NCBI GenBank assembly: GCA_031253995.1
Contig: JAIRVG010000028.1
Coordinates: 62,001-126,000, forward strand
Source of the DNA: Paucimonas sp.
Lineage (GTDB): Bacteria; Pseudomonadota; Gammaproteobacteria; Pseudomonadales; Pseudomonadaceae
Direction of reading: 5' to 3'
Length of the DNA: 64,000 nt
Every line of letters starts with the position of its first letter. Position 1 is the stretch's first letter. Shown here in pieces: positions 1 through 9,427 of the stretch. Position numbers and translations under genes: made by a program. The notes below the pieces were generated by a model. It worked only from the letters and a program-made list of their open reading frames with translations. It ran no database searches and was not told the origin of the DNA.

Positions 1-1365
1 CAGATCAAGGCCGGCCTGCGCCAGCGCACCCTGGCCAACGAGATCGTGCCGGCGATCCTCGGCTCGTCCTTCAAGAACAAGGGCGTGCCGCTGATGCTCG
101 ACGCGGTGATCGACTACCTCCCTGCCCCCTCGGAAATCCCGGCAATCAACGGCACCGATCCGGACCACGAGGACAAGCACCTGGAGCGCCACGCCGACGA
201 CAACGAACCCTTCTCGGCCCTGGCCTTCAAGATCGCCACCGACCCCTTCGTCGGCACCCTGACCTTTGCCCGGGTCTACTCCGGCGTGCTCAGCTCGGGC
301 GACGCGGTGCTCAACTCGGTCAAGGGCAAGAAGGAACGGGTCGGGCGCATGGTGCAGATGCACGCCAACCAGCGCGCCGAGATCAAGGCGGTGTGCGCCG
401 GCGATATCGCCGCGCTGATCGGCATGAAGGACGTCACCACCGGCGACACCCTGTGCTCGATGGACAAGCCGATCATCCTCGAACGCATGGACTTCCCCGA
501 TCCGGTGATCTCCGTGGCCGTCGAACCCAAGACCAAGGCCGACCAGGAAAAGATGGGCATCGCCCTCGGCAAGCTGGCCCAGGAAGACCCGTCGTTCCGG
601 GTCAAGACCGACGAGGAAACCGGGCAGACCATCATCTCCGGCATGGGTGAGCTGCACCTGGACATCATCGTCGACCGCATGCGCCGCGAGTTCGGCGTCG
701 AGGCCAATATCGGCAAGCCACAGGTTGCCTACCGCGAGAAGATCCGCAATACCTGCGAGATCGAAGGCAAGTTCGTCCGTCAGTCCGGCGGGCGCGGCCA
801 GTATGGCCACTGCTGGATCCGCTTCGCTCCGGGCGATGAAGGCAAGGAAGGCCTGGAGTTCATCAACGAGATCGTCGGCGGCGTGGTGCCGCGGGAGTAC
901 ATCCCGGCAATCCAGAAAGGCATCGAGGAACAGATGCAGAACGGCGTGGTGGCCGGCTATCCGCTGATCAGCCTGAAGGCTGCGGTGTTCGACGGCTCAT
1001 ACCACGATGTCGACTCCAACGAGATGGCGTTCAAGGTCGCCGCGTCCATGGCCACCAAGCAACTGGCGCAGAAAGGCGGCGCGGTGCTGCTGGAGCCGGT
1101 GATGAAGGTGGAAGTGGTGATGCCCGAGGAGTTCATGGGCGACATCATGGGTGACCTGAGCCGTCGTCGCGGCCTGATCCAGGGCAGCGAGGACACCCCG
1201 GCGGGCAAGGTGGTGCGGGCCGAGGTGCCGTTGGGCGAGATGTTCGGCTACTCCACCGAGATGCGCTCGATGACCCAGGGCCGGGCCAGCTATTCGATGG
1301 AGTTCACCCGCTACGCCGAAGCGCCGGCGAGCATTGCCGATGTGATCATCAAGAAGCAGGGATAG
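1..1365 (+). CDS. fusB: Elongation factor G, second copy, 5'-truncated by window edge
   Basis: EF-G is the GTPase that drives tRNA-mRNA translocation on the ribosome and, with RRF, ribosome recycling. The frame is open from base 1, so the P-loop and most of the G domain lie upstream; 454 residues are visible. They hold the end of the G domain ([14 protein letters not shown]), the domain II barrel ([20 protein letters not shown]), domain III ([18 protein letters not shown]), domain IV ([13 protein letters not shown]) and domain V up to the usual C-terminal KKQG. No tuf or ribosomal protein gene follows, unlike the str operon copy, so this is probably the second pseudomonad EF-G (fusB/fusA2). 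The family call is certain; which copy it is rests on context. A perfect hairpin follows 10 bases after the stop. Confidence 0.93.
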   Translation, partial: QIKAGLRQRTLANEIVPAILGSSFKNKGVPLMLDAVIDYLPAPSEIPAINGTDPDHEDKHLERHADDNEPFSALAFKIATDPFVGTLTFARVYSGVLSSGDAVLNSVKGKKERVGRMVQMHANQRAEIKAVCAGDIAALIGMKDVTTGDTLCSMDKPIILERMDFPDPVISVAVEPKTKADQEKMGIALGKLAQEDPSFRVKTDEETGQTIISGMGELHLDIIVDRMRREFGVEANIGKPQVAYREKIRNTCEIEGKFVRQSGGRGQYGHCWIRFAPGDEGKEGLEFINEIVGGVVPREYIPAIQKGIEEQMQNGVVAGYPLISLKAAVFDGSYHDVDSNEMAFKVAASMATKQLAQKGGAVLLEPVMKVEVVMPEEFMGDIMGDLSRRRGLIQGSEDTPAGKVVRAEVPLGEMFGYSTEMRSMTQGRASYSMEFTRYAEAPASIADVIIKKQG

Positions 1366-1375
1366 AGCCCGGAAA

Positions 1376-1406
1376 GCCGGCAATGGCCAGCAAGGCCATT
1401 GCCGGC
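1376..1406. terminator. Hairpin between convergent fusB and delta-60 gene
   Basis: A perfect 13-bp stem (1376-1388 with 1394-1406) with a 5-base loop lies in the 47-base gap between two convergent stop codons. It has no T-tract on either side, so it is a bidirectional terminator-like hairpin rather than a classical intrinsic terminator. Confidence 0.55.
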
Positions 1407-1412
1407 CTGCGC

Positions 1413-2615
1413 TCAAACCGGCAGCCGTACCATCGTCAGCCCTGCACGCTGCTTGCCGGCGTCGCGCAGGGTGGCTGCAGCCAGAACCTTGTTCGATGCC
1501 TGCGCCAGCAATCGTGGCTGCAGCTCCTCTACCAAGCCTCCCTCCATGCCGGCAGCGACGATACCGAATGCGCTATCAACGGTACCGTTGGAAAGGACTC
1601 GCCGGACAATCAACTGTTGCGTGGTGGAGTCCAGTTCCAGGGTGAGTACTCGCCCCAGCGCATCGATCAACAGGTCACGCGGGGTAGTCTCGCCGAGGTT
1701 CAAGGGCTTGCCGCCATTGAACTTGCTGTCCATTCCCCCACCCAGGGAAAGCCTCGTGAGGAATCCCTGATCCCTGAAGTCCGCCTCACTGCCTGCGCCG
1801 ATGGCATAAACCCACTCGTTGTCTTCCAGCGCCAGCCGCTCGATGTTCATCACCTGCAACCCACCCAGTGGCAGACTGAACTGGGAGGTGCCCGCCAAGG
1901 ACAGGTCCGCCTTGCCGTCGGCGTAGACACGCGTGATAAAGGCTTGCGGATCCAGGTCTCCAGCGAACAGCAAACGAGCATCAGGCTGGACCACCGCCGC
2001 CCGTAAAGCACAGTCGAAGCCCAGCACACCAGCCTTGGCGAAGCTTGAGTCCAGTTGGCCTTTTCCGGTCACCCGGAAAACCGAGGCCACCGGTTTTTTC
2101 GACGGCAGCTCCACGCCTTCACCCACCGCAATGACCTTTCCATCTTTTTGCACCGTCAGTGAGCGGGCGAAGCGGCTTTCGCCTACGGCCGGCAGCAGCA
2201 GCGTCCCGCCGCTGCCAAACGCGCTGTCCAGCCGCCCGTCTGCCAGGAAGCAAGCGAGAAAGAGCTCTTCCTTGGCGTCACGCACATTGGGGCGTCGTCG
2301 TGCAGCCAAGGCCACCACTCTCGAATCGGGCAGCGTGACGCAGTGCGCCATGCTGATTTCGAACCCGGCAAAGAGTTCGCACACCGCCACGCCCTTCGTA
2401 CCAAACGACAGGTCGAGGGCACCGTTGGCGTCGAATCGCACCAGGGTCAGGGCATGAGGTTTGAGGGCGGCGACGCCGACGGCGATGATCTCCTTGGCCG
2501 GGCCAAGGGTCACCTGGGCGACATAGTCGTCGTTCGGCAGTTCGAAGCGCACCTTGCCGCCACTACCGAAGGCGGGGTCAAGCTTGGCGGTCACGGGTTT
2601 GATTTGCACGTTCAT
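1413..2615 (-). CDS. Delta-60 repeat (beta-propeller-like) protein
   Basis: A 400-residue protein made of degenerate repeats of about 50-60 residues, each opening with an LDxxFGxxG motif: LDPAFGSGGKV, LDLSFGTKGVA, LDSAFGSGGTL, LDSSFAKAGVL, MDSKFNGGKPL and VDSAFGIVAAG. This is the signature of the delta-60 repeat family (TIGR02608/DUF5122), thought to form a propeller; no enzymatic role is known. There is no signal peptide, so it is cytosolic or exported by an unseen route. The ATG has a good ribosome site (GGAG, spacing 8). It is transcribed alone; SulP lies upstream on the same strand but is separated by 126 bases with a hairpin. Function unknown. Confidence 0.8.
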   Translation of the reverse strand: MNVQIKPVTAKLDPAFGSGGKVRFELPNDDYVAQVTLGPAKEIIAVGVAALKPHALTLVRFDANGALDLSFGTKGVAVCELFAGFEISMAHCVTLPDSRVVALAARRRPNVRDAKEELFLACFLADGRLDSAFGSGGTLLLPAVGESRFARSLTVQKDGKVIAVGEGVELPSKKPVASVFRVTGKGQLDSSFAKAGVLGFDCALRAAVVQPDARLLFAGDLDPQAFITRVYADGKADLSLAGTSQFSLPLGGLQVMNIERLALEDNEWVYAIGAGSEADFRDQGFLTRLSLGGGMDSKFNGGKPLNLGETTPRDLLIDALGRVLTLELDSTTQQLIVRRVLSNGTVDSAFGIVAAGMEGGLVEELQPRLLAQASNKVLAAATLRDAGKQRAGLTMVRLPV

Positions 2616-2706
2616 CGGTCATCTCCATCGACACTGTGGGGGTGTCGGATGCACCGCAGCCCACCGGGCATCATCCGTGAACCTATTCAACCCTCGTGCA
2701 GGGTTT

Positions 2707-2736
2707 TGCGCACCTGACAGAAATATCAGGTGCGCA
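2707..2736. other. Hairpin between sulP and the delta-60 gene
   Basis: A perfect 11-bp inverted repeat (2707-2717 with 2726-2736, 8-base loop) lies just after the SulP stop. Reading with SulP it is followed by AAAA, not T, so it may stabilise the mRNA 3' end or be a weak terminator. Confidence 0.4.
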
Positions 2737-2741
2737 GGATT

Positions 2742-4205
2742 TCAATGATCAGCCCCTGCCCGCTTGAGCAACTGCTTGCAACGCTCGGACAGATGCACCA
2801 CCCGCAAATGCTTGCCCGCCTTCTCGTACCGCTCACGCAAGGTCTTCAACGCCGCGATCGCCGAATAATCGACGAAGCTCAAATGCTGGCAGTCCAGGGT
2901 CACCTGTGCCGGGTCGTTGGCCGGATCGAACTGGTTGAGAAACGGTGTGCTGGAGGCGAAGAACAAGGTGCCGTGGGCCCGGTACAGCTTGCTGCCGTCG
3001 GCTTGCAACTGGCCGTCGGCGTACAGTTCGCGGGCGTGCTGCCAGGCGAAGTTGACGGCGGCGATGACGATGCCGAACAGCACCGCCGTGGCCAGGTCGG
3101 TGAACACCGTGACCACGGTCACCGCAATGATCGCCAGCACGTCGGAGAACGGCACCTTGTGCAGCACCCGCAGGGACGCCCAGGCGAAGGTCTGCTGAGC
3201 CACCACGAACATCACGCCGACCAGCGCCGCCAAGGGGATCTTCTCGATCAGCGGCGAGAGGAACAGTACGAACAGCAGGATCATCACCCCCGCCACCACC
3301 CCGGACAGACGCCCGCGACCGTTGGAGCTGAGGTTGATCACGGTCTGCCCGATCATCGCGCAGCCGCCCATGCCGCCGCACAGGCCCGAGGCCATGTTGG
3401 CCACGCCCAGGGCCACGCATTCGCGGTCGGGATGGCCGCGGCTTTCGGTGATCTCGTCGGTGAGGTTGAGGGTCAGCAGGGTTTCCAGCAGGCCGACCAG
3501 GGCCATCAGCACCGCGTAGGGAGCGATGATGCGCAGGGTGTCGAGGTTCCACGGCACGTCCGGCAGGGCCAGGGACGGTAGGCCGCCGGCGATGTGGGCC
3601 ATGTCGCCGAGGGTGCGGGTCGGCAGGTCGAGCAGCCAGACCAGCACGCCGACACCGAGAATCGCCACCAGCGCCGGCGGCACGGCGCGGGTCAGTTTCG
3701 GCAGGACGTAGACCACCAGCATGGTCAGGCCCACCAGGCCGAGCATCAGCCACAGCGCCGAGCCCTGCAGCCAGGCCTCGCCGTCCTTGAAATGCTCGAG
3801 CTGGGCCATGGCGATGACGATGGCCAGGCCGTTGACGAAGCCGAGCATCACCGGATACGGCACCAGTCGCACCAGCTTGCCCAGGCGCAACAGGCCAAAG
3901 GCGATCATCAGCAGCCCGCCCAGCAGCACCGTGGCCAGCAGGTACTGCACGCCCTGCTGCACCACCAGGGCGACGATCACCACCGCCATCGAACCGGCGG
4001 CACCGGAGATCATCCCGGGGCGGCCGCCGAACAGCGCGGTCAGGGTGCAGATGATGAAGGCGCCGTACAGGCCCATCAGCGGGTTGAGGTGGGCGACCAG
4101 GGCGAAGGCGATGCACTCCGGCACCAGGGCGAAGGAAGTGGTCAGGCCGGCGAGGACATCGCTGCGCACGCGCAAGGCCCGGTTCTTGGTGTGGGTCTGG
4201 GACAT
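2742..4205 (-). CDS. SulP/SLC26-family inorganic anion transporter with STAS domain
   Basis: Inner-membrane transporter of the SulP family (sulfate, bicarbonate or another anion). The 487 residues contain a hydrophobic transport core of about 10-12 segments (residues ~20-380) and a C-terminal STAS domain (~390-487, VTLDCQHLSFVDYSAIAALK). The start chosen is ATG at 4205 (MSQTHTKNRA); the frame is open for 52 more codons upstream, but that part has low-complexity composition and runs into a REP palindrome. The divergent neighbour is O-acetylhomoserine sulfhydrylase, which uses sulfide, so a sulfate role is possible; many SulP proteins of this size in pseudomonads are instead suspected bicarbonate carriers. 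Substrate cannot be read from the sequence. Confidence 0.88.
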   Translation of the reverse strand: MSQTHTKNRALRVRSDVLAGLTTSFALVPECIAFALVAHLNPLMGLYGAFIICTLTALFGGRPGMISGAAGSMAVVIVALVVQQGVQYLLATVLLGGLLMIAFGLLRLGKLVRLVPYPVMLGFVNGLAIVIAMAQLEHFKDGEAWLQGSALWLMLGLVGLTMLVVYVLPKLTRAVPPALVAILGVGVLVWLLDLPTRTLGDMAHIAGGLPSLALPDVPWNLDTLRIIAPYAVLMALVGLLETLLTLNLTDEITESRGHPDRECVALGVANMASGLCGGMGGCAMIGQTVINLSSNGRGRLSGVVAGVMILLFVLFLSPLIEKIPLAALVGVMFVVAQQTFAWASLRVLHKVPFSDVLAIIAVTVVTVFTDLATAVLFGIVIAAVNFAWQHARELYADGQLQADGSKLYRAHGTLFFASSTPFLNQFDPANDPAQVTLDCQHLSFVDYSAIAALKTLRERYEKAGKHLRVVHLSERCKQLLKRAGADH

Positions 4206-4293
4206 CGGGAGTTCCGTGGGGAGCAAGGCGGGAAAAAACGTTAGCAAGCTTACCGGATTCACCTGACAGCGGCGAATCCCCTGGCCACCAAAG

Positions 4294-4331
4294 AACCCTG
4301 TGGGAGCTGGCTTGCCAGCTCCCACAGGGTT
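4294..4331. repeat. REP-type perfect palindrome
   Basis: A 17-bp perfect inverted repeat (4294-4310 with 4315-4331, loop CTTG) of the CTGTGGGAGCTGGCTTGCCA type, in the divergent gap between sulP and metY. The same family recurs at 28084-28154, which marks it as a dispersed pseudomonad REP. Confidence 0.85.
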
Positions 4332-4433
4332 CGCGGTGCGTCGGTTATTTCCATATGCCAAATAGGGCTATTGACCGCCCAATTCCACCACTCCATGCTG
4401 CCCGCCTCTCCCCATCGCGCAAGGAACGACTGC

Positions 4434-5711
4434 ATGAAGCTGGAAACCCTGGCCATCCACGCGGGCTTCAGCCCGGACCCGACCACCAAGGCGGTGGCCG
4501 TGCCGATCTACCAGACCACCTCCTACGCCTTCGACGACACCCAGCACGGCGCCGACCTGTTCGACCTGAAGGTCGCCGGCAACATCTACACCCGCATCAT
4601 GAACCCCACCAACGACGTGCTCGAACAGCGCATGGCCGCCCTCGAAGGCGGGGTCGGGGCGCTGGCGGTGGCGTCGGGCATGGCAGCGATCACCTACGCG
4701 ATCCAGACCGTGGCCGAGGTCGGCGACAACATCGTCTCGGTGGCCAAGCTCTACGGCGGCACCTACAACCTGCTGGCCCACACCCTGCCACGCATCGGCA
4801 TCCAGACCCGCTTCGCTCCCCACGACGATATCGCTGCCCTCGAAGCGCTGATCGACGAGCGCACCAAGGCGGTGTTCTGCGAATCCATCGGCAACCCGGC
4901 GGGCAATATCGTCGACCTCCAGGCCCTGGCCGACGCCGCGCACCGCCATGGCGTGCCGCTGATCGTCGACAACACCGTGGCCACCCCGGTGCTGTGCCGG
5001 CCGATCGAGCACGGCGCCGATATCGTCGTGCACTCGCTGACCAAGTACATCGGCGGCCACGGCACCAGCATCGGCGGCATCGTCATCGACTCGGGCAAAT
5101 TCCCCTGGGCCGAGAACAAGGCACGCTTCGCCCTGCTCAACACCCCCGACCCGTCCTACCACGGCGTGACCTACACCGAGGCCTTCGGTCCGGCGGCGTT
5201 CATCGGCCGCTGCCGCGTGGTGCCGCTGCGCAACACCGGCGCCGCGTTGTCGCCATTCAATGCCTTCCTGATCCTGCAAGGCCTGGAAACCCTGGCCCTG
5301 CGCATGGAGCGCCATACCGAGAACGCGCTGAAGGTCGCCCGCTTCCTGCAGGACCATGAGCAGGTGGCCTGGGTCAAGTATGCCGGTCTGCCGGACCATC
5401 CCGAGCATGAACTGGCGCAGCGTTATACCCAGGGCAAGCCGGCGTCGATCCTGTCGTTCGGTATCGAGGGCGGCCAGGAGGCCGGTGCGCGCTTCATCGA
5501 TGCGCTGAAGCTGGTGGTGCGGCTGGTGAATATCGGTGATGCCAAGTCGCTGGCCTGCCATCCGGCCTCGACTACCCACCGGCAATTGAATGATGAAGAG
5601 CTGGAGAAAGCGGGTGTGCCGCGGGACATGGTGCGCTTGTCGATCGGGATCGAGCATAGCGACGACATCATCGCCGACCTGCAACAGGCCCTGGCTGCCA
5701 GTCGCGCTTGA
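4434..5711 (+). CDS. metY: O-acetylhomoserine sulfhydrylase (aminocarboxypropyltransferase)
   Basis: PLP enzyme of the Cys/Met metabolism family that makes homocysteine from O-acetylhomoserine and sulfide in the cytoplasm. The 425 residues match the family length. Seen: N-terminal THAGFxPDP-like start (AIHAGFSPDPTTKA), YxRxxNPT motif (YTRIMNPTNDVLEQR), the PLP region with the catalytic Lys in VHSLTKYIGGHG, and the C-terminal HPASTTHRQ motif that binds the substrate carboxylate. Start ATG at 4434 follows AAGGAA; upstream in-frame codons are not needed. The neighbouring methionine genes are absent, so it is a stand-alone unit ended by a strong hairpin. O-succinyl versus O-acetyl specificity is inferred from overall similarity to MetY. 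Confidence 0.92.
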   Translation: MKLETLAIHAGFSPDPTTKAVAVPIYQTTSYAFDDTQHGADLFDLKVAGNIYTRIMNPTNDVLEQRMAALEGGVGALAVASGMAAITYAIQTVAEVGDNIVSVAKLYGGTYNLLAHTLPRIGIQTRFAPHDDIAALEALIDERTKAVFCESIGNPAGNIVDLQALADAAHRHGVPLIVDNTVATPVLCRPIEHGADIVVHSLTKYIGGHGTSIGGIVIDSGKFPWAENKARFALLNTPDPSYHGVTYTEAFGPAAFIGRCRVVPLRNTGAALSPFNAFLILQGLETLALRMERHTENALKVARFLQDHEQVAWVKYAGLPDHPEHELAQRYTQGKPASILSFGIEGGQEAGARFIDALKLVVRLVNIGDAKSLACHPASTTHRQLNDEELEKAGVPRDMVRLSIGIEHSDDIIADLQQALAASRA

Positions 5712-5714
5712 ACC

Positions 5715-5754
5715 TTCCGGGGGCTGCCTCGCGCGCGCGGAACAGCCCCCGGAA
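5715..5754. terminator. Hairpin after metY
   Basis: A perfect 12-bp GC-rich stem (5715-5726 with 5743-5754) begins 4 bases after the metY stop. There is no T-tract, but position and stability suit a terminator. Confidence 0.6.
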
Positions 5755-5963
5755 ATCGACAACAACCGCAGGCTTGAGCGCCCCGTCCAGATTGCCTTGC
5801 ACACATACCTTTTCTCCCCTGAACCCCTTGTAATCCGTGGCCTTCACCGTTTCAGCCATCACCTGCAAAAAAATCAGTGATGGCAGATTGGCACTGACAC
5901 AATCCTCGTCAATACTGCCTCCCGCATGGATTTCCTTGCCAACACAACATAAGGATATTTGCG

Positions 5964-7733
5964 ATGAGCCAGACCCAGCCATTGGATGTCGCCATCATCG
6001 GCGGCGGCGTATCGGGGACCTACAGCGCCTGGCGCCTGCAAGAGGCGAACGGAGCCAATCAACGCATCCAGTTGTTCGAGTACAGCGACCGCATCGGCGG
6101 CCGTCTCTTCAGTATCAATCTCCCCGGTCTGCCCAATGTCGTCGCCGAAGTCGGCGGCATGCGCTGGATGCCTTCCGCCGACAAGGACACCAGCGGCCAT
6201 GTGATGGTCGACAAGCTGGTCGGCCACCTGGACCTGCCGACCAAGAACTTCCCCATGGGCAGCAACCTGCCCGATGACAACCCGGTCGGCGCCAAGGACA
6301 ACCTCTTCTACCTGCGTGGCGAGCGCTTCCGCCTGCGCGACTTCACCGAAGCACCGGAGAAGATCCCCTACAAGCTGGCCTGGTCCGAGCGCGGCTTCGG
6401 TCCCGAGGACCTGCAGGTCAAGGTGATGAACAGCATCTACCCGGGCTTCGCCGATCTCAGCCTGGCCGAGCAGATGCAAGTGAAGGTGTTCGGCAAGGAA
6501 ATCTGGCGCTACGGCTTCTGGGACCTGCTCTACCGCGTGCTGAGCAACGAGGGCTACCAGTTCATGAAGGACGCCGGCGGCTACGAGGCCAACGTGGCCA
6601 ACGCCAGCGCCGTGACCCAGTTGCCCGCCACCGAGTACAGCGACCAGACCGTCTTCCTGACCCTCAAGACCGGCTTCCAGACCCTGCCCCTGACCCTGGC
6701 CAAGCGCTTCGCCGAAGCCCCCGGTGGCCTGGTCCCCGCCGACCAGCGGGTGCAGATGAACCGTCGCCTGGCCTCGCTGCAATACAGCGATGACACCGAA
6801 TACCCGTACCGCCTGCACTTCCAGCCCACCGTGACCGTCGACGGCAATACCAGCGACCTCGACGCGCCGGAAGAAATCATCCATGCCCGCCAGGTGATCC
6901 TGGCCATGCCGCGCCGCTCGCTGGAGCTGATCGACTCGCCGCTGTTCGAAGACAAGTGGCTGAAGGAAAACCTCGACTCGGTACTGGTGCAGTCCGCGTT
7001 CAAGCTGTTCCTCGCCTACGAACAACCCTGGTGGCGTGCACAAGGCCTGGTGGCCGGGCGCTCGGTCACCGACCTGCCGATCCGCCAGTGCTACTACATG
7101 GGCACCGAGTGCGAGCAGGATGGCGGCGAGAAGACCCTCAACTCGCTGTTGATGGCGTCCTACAACGACATCGGCACCGTGCCGTTCTGGAAAGGCCTGG
7201 AAGGCGGCGTGCCGTTCGAGGGCTACGCGCCCAAGAGCCTGCAAGGCCGTGTCGACAGCAATGAAGTCGTGCCGAAGATGCAGTACCAGATCAGCGAGGA
7301 AATGGTGCGCATCGCCCAGCGCCAGGTCACGTCGCTGCACGACCAGATCGAGCTGCCGGCGCCCTACTCCGCCGTCTACCACGCCTGGGATGCCAACCCG
7401 TACGGTGGCGGCTGGCACGAGTGGAAGGCCAACTACCGTCTCGACCTGATCATCCAGCGCATGCGTCATCCGGTGCAGGAGCAGGAGGTGTACATCGTCG
7501 GTGAAGCCTATTCCTACGGCCAGGGCTGGGTCGAAGGCGCGCTGACCACCGCCGAGTCCACCCTCCAGGACTTCTTCGGCCTGCCTCGTCCGCAATGGCT
7601 GCCGGAGGCCTACCAGCTGCTGCCGACCCCGGCGCCGATCGATATCGAGAACCCGCCGTCCCTCGTCTGCACCGACTGCAAGCAGACCCTGGCCGAAGTC
7701 ACCAAATTCGCCTACACGGGGATCAAGGCATGA
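5964..7733 (+). CDS. FAD-dependent L-amino acid oxidase-like flavoenzyme
   Basis: Predicted flavin amine/amino-acid oxidase of 589 residues: oxidises an amino acid to the 2-oxoacid (via imine) with release of ammonia and hydrogen peroxide. Seen: the dinucleotide fold GGGVSG at residues 13-18, ribose-binding Glu39, IGGRL at 44-48, AEVGGMRWM next (typical of bacterial LAAOs), and the C-terminal FAD motif in YIVGEAYSYGQGWVEGAL. No signal peptide. A CTDC pair near the C-terminus could bind a metal. It is the first gene of a three-gene operon; its stop overlaps the ATG of the decarboxylase (ATGA), so the oxoacid product is probably the next enzyme's substrate. Ribosome site AAGGATATT. Substrate not readable; aromatic amino acids are my best guess from the partner. 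Tryptophan or phenylalanine oxidase/monooxygenase relatives are alternatives. Confidence 0.78.
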   Translation: MSQTQPLDVAIIGGGVSGTYSAWRLQEANGANQRIQLFEYSDRIGGRLFSINLPGLPNVVAEVGGMRWMPSADKDTSGHVMVDKLVGHLDLPTKNFPMGSNLPDDNPVGAKDNLFYLRGERFRLRDFTEAPEKIPYKLAWSERGFGPEDLQVKVMNSIYPGFADLSLAEQMQVKVFGKEIWRYGFWDLLYRVLSNEGYQFMKDAGGYEANVANASAVTQLPATEYSDQTVFLTLKTGFQTLPLTLAKRFAEAPGGLVPADQRVQMNRRLASLQYSDDTEYPYRLHFQPTVTVDGNTSDLDAPEEIIHARQVILAMPRRSLELIDSPLFEDKWLKENLDSVLVQSAFKLFLAYEQPWWRAQGLVAGRSVTDLPIRQCYYMGTECEQDGGEKTLNSLLMASYNDIGTVPFWKGLEGGVPFEGYAPKSLQGRVDSNEVVPKMQYQISEEMVRIAQRQVTSLHDQIELPAPYSAVYHAWDANPYGGGWHEWKANYRLDLIIQRMRHPVQEQEVYIVGEAYSYGQGWVEGALTTAESTLQDFFGLPRPQWLPEAYQLLPTPAPIDIENPPSLVCTDCKQTLAEVTKFAYTGIKA

Positions 7734-9415
7734 ACAGCGCACCCTTCACCGTTGCCGACTACCTGCTGACCCGTCTGAAGGAGCTGGGCCTGACCAAGGT
7801 CTTCCAGGTCCCGGGCGACTACGTATCCAACTTCATGGATGCCCTGGAGAACTTCGACGGCATCGACGCCGTGGGCGAAGTCTACGAAATGGGCGCCGCC
7901 TACGCCGCCGACGGCTATGCCCGGGTGCATGGCCTGGGCGCGGTATCGCTGCAATATGGCGTGGGCACCTTCAGCGCGGTCAACGCCATCGCCGGCTCGT
8001 TCGTCGAACGCGCCCCGGTGGTGGTGATCTCCGCCAGCCCATCCACCAAGAACCGTGAACTGGCGCGCAGCCAGCACGTGCTGTTCCACCACTCCACCGG
8101 CGACTTCGAAGCCGACCGCAAGGTGCTGGAACAGGTGACCGTGGCATGCGAGATCATCTCCGACGCCAACCAGGCGCCGTGGCAGATCGACAGCGCGCTG
8201 ATCGCCGCCCTCACCCATCGCCAGCCGGTCTACCTGGAGGCCTGGAAAGACGTGTGGGGCGAGCCCTGCTCCCGGCCCCAGGGCCAGTTGGCCCCGGCGC
8301 CGACCCCGTCCAATGCCTACAACCTCGACCTGCTGGTGAAGAACAGTCTCCAGCGCCTGGCCGACGCGAAGAAACCCCTGGTACTGCTGGGCGTGGAGGT
8401 GATGCGCTACGGCCTGCAGGACGCGGTGCAGCGCCTGATCGACGGCTGCAAGCTGCCCTTCAGCACCACCCTCGACGCCAAGACCGTGCTCGACGAAAGC
8501 CAGGCGCCGTTCATCGGCACCTACGCCGGCCCGGCCTCGCGCCTGGAGACCTCGCCGCTGGTGCTGGACGCCGACTGCATCCTGGCCATCGGCGTGATCT
8601 TCACCGATGACTACCTGGACCTGCTGCAGGACCGCTTCGACCAGATCATCCAGGTCAACTGCGACCTGGCCCGCACCGGCGCCGAGTACTACCCCAACGT
8701 GCGCCTGCCGGACTACGTCGATGGCCTGGTCAAGGCGCTGGACCTGGACGCGCGCTTCCCGCGCAGCGACGTCGCCCTGCCCAAGCACCCGGGGCTGCTC
8801 GCGGCTTGCGGCACGGACACGGCGCTGACCTACGCGAACTTCTTCGCCACCTTCACCGAGTACGCCCGGGAGCATCGCCTGTGGGACAGCAGCACGCTGA
8901 TCCTCGGCGAAAGCTCGTCGCTGTACGTGGCCAGCAACATCCAGGGCATGCCGCGCAACAGCTTCCTCTCCGATGCCATCTGGGGCTCCCTCGGCCATGA
9001 GACCGGCTGCGCCCTTGGCGTGGCCCTGGGCAGTGGCCGGCGGCCGATCGTGGTGGCCGGCGACGGCGGCTTCATGATGGTCAGCCAGTCCCTGGCGGCG
9101 CTGGCGCGCAACAAGATCAACGCCATCGTCTTCGTCATGAGCAACCAGGTGTATGCCATCGAGCAGGCTTTCGTCGATATCAATGCGTTCAAGCCGGATG
9201 GCGCCTTCGCCCCGTTCGACACCTTGCCGACGCTGAACTACACGGCGCTGGCCGAAGGCTACGGCGCCCTGGGTTACCAGGTGCGCACCGAAGGCGAGTT
9301 GCAACAGTTGCTGCCGCAGCTGCTGGCAGTGACCGACATGCCGGTGCTGGTGGAAGTGAAGATCCCCGAGAAGGACCTGGCGGTACAGATCGAGCGCCTG
9401 GCTACTACCCCATAA
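7730..9415 (+). CDS. ThDP-dependent 2-oxoacid decarboxylase (pyruvate/indolepyruvate type)
   Basis: Cytoplasmic thiamine-diphosphate enzyme of 561 residues, decarboxylating a 2-oxoacid to an aldehyde. N-terminal PYR domain carries the activating Glu53 in EMGAAYAADGYAR and the adjacent HH pair (LFHHSTGDF) seen in pyruvate, indolepyruvate and phenylpyruvate decarboxylases rather than in acetolactate synthase. The C-terminal PP domain has the ThDP/Mg motif GDGGFMMVSQ followed about 25 residues later by Asn (FVMSNQVYAIE). The start ATG overlaps the stop of the oxidase gene, implying translational coupling and a shared pathway: amino acid to oxoacid to aldehyde. The gap to the next gene is 12 bases. 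An aldehyde dehydrogenase of the phenylacetaldehyde type lies at 21433-22917 in a separate unit. Substrate (phenylpyruvate, indolepyruvate or branched oxoacid) is inference. Confidence 0.85.
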   Translation: MNSAPFTVADYLLTRLKELGLTKVFQVPGDYVSNFMDALENFDGIDAVGEVYEMGAAYAADGYARVHGLGAVSLQYGVGTFSAVNAIAGSFVERAPVVVISASPSTKNRELARSQHVLFHHSTGDFEADRKVLEQVTVACEIISDANQAPWQIDSALIAALTHRQPVYLEAWKDVWGEPCSRPQGQLAPAPTPSNAYNLDLLVKNSLQRLADAKKPLVLLGVEVMRYGLQDAVQRLIDGCKLPFSTTLDAKTVLDESQAPFIGTYAGPASRLETSPLVLDADCILAIGVIFTDDYLDLLQDRFDQIIQVNCDLARTGAEYYPNVRLPDYVDGLVKALDLDARFPRSDVALPKHPGLLAACGTDTALTYANFFATFTEYAREHRLWDSSTLILGESSSLYVASNIQGMPRNSFLSDAIWGSLGHETGCALGVALGSGRRPIVVAGDGGFMMVSQSLAALARNKINAIVFVMSNQVYAIEQAFVDINAFKPDGAFAPFDTLPTLNYTALAEGYGALGYQVRTEGELQQLLPQLLAVTDMPVLVEVKIPEKDLAVQIERLATTP

Positions 9416-9427
9416 GGAAAACGTTTC

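Noticed and set aside
1376..1406. Reading the fusB 3' hairpin as a small RNA gene
   Set aside because: The whole gap is 47 bases and lies between convergent stops; a terminator is sufficient.
4206..4433. Possible SAM or SAH riboswitch before metY
   Set aside because: The gap is filled by a REP palindrome, and I cannot build the conserved multi-helix junction of a known riboswitch.
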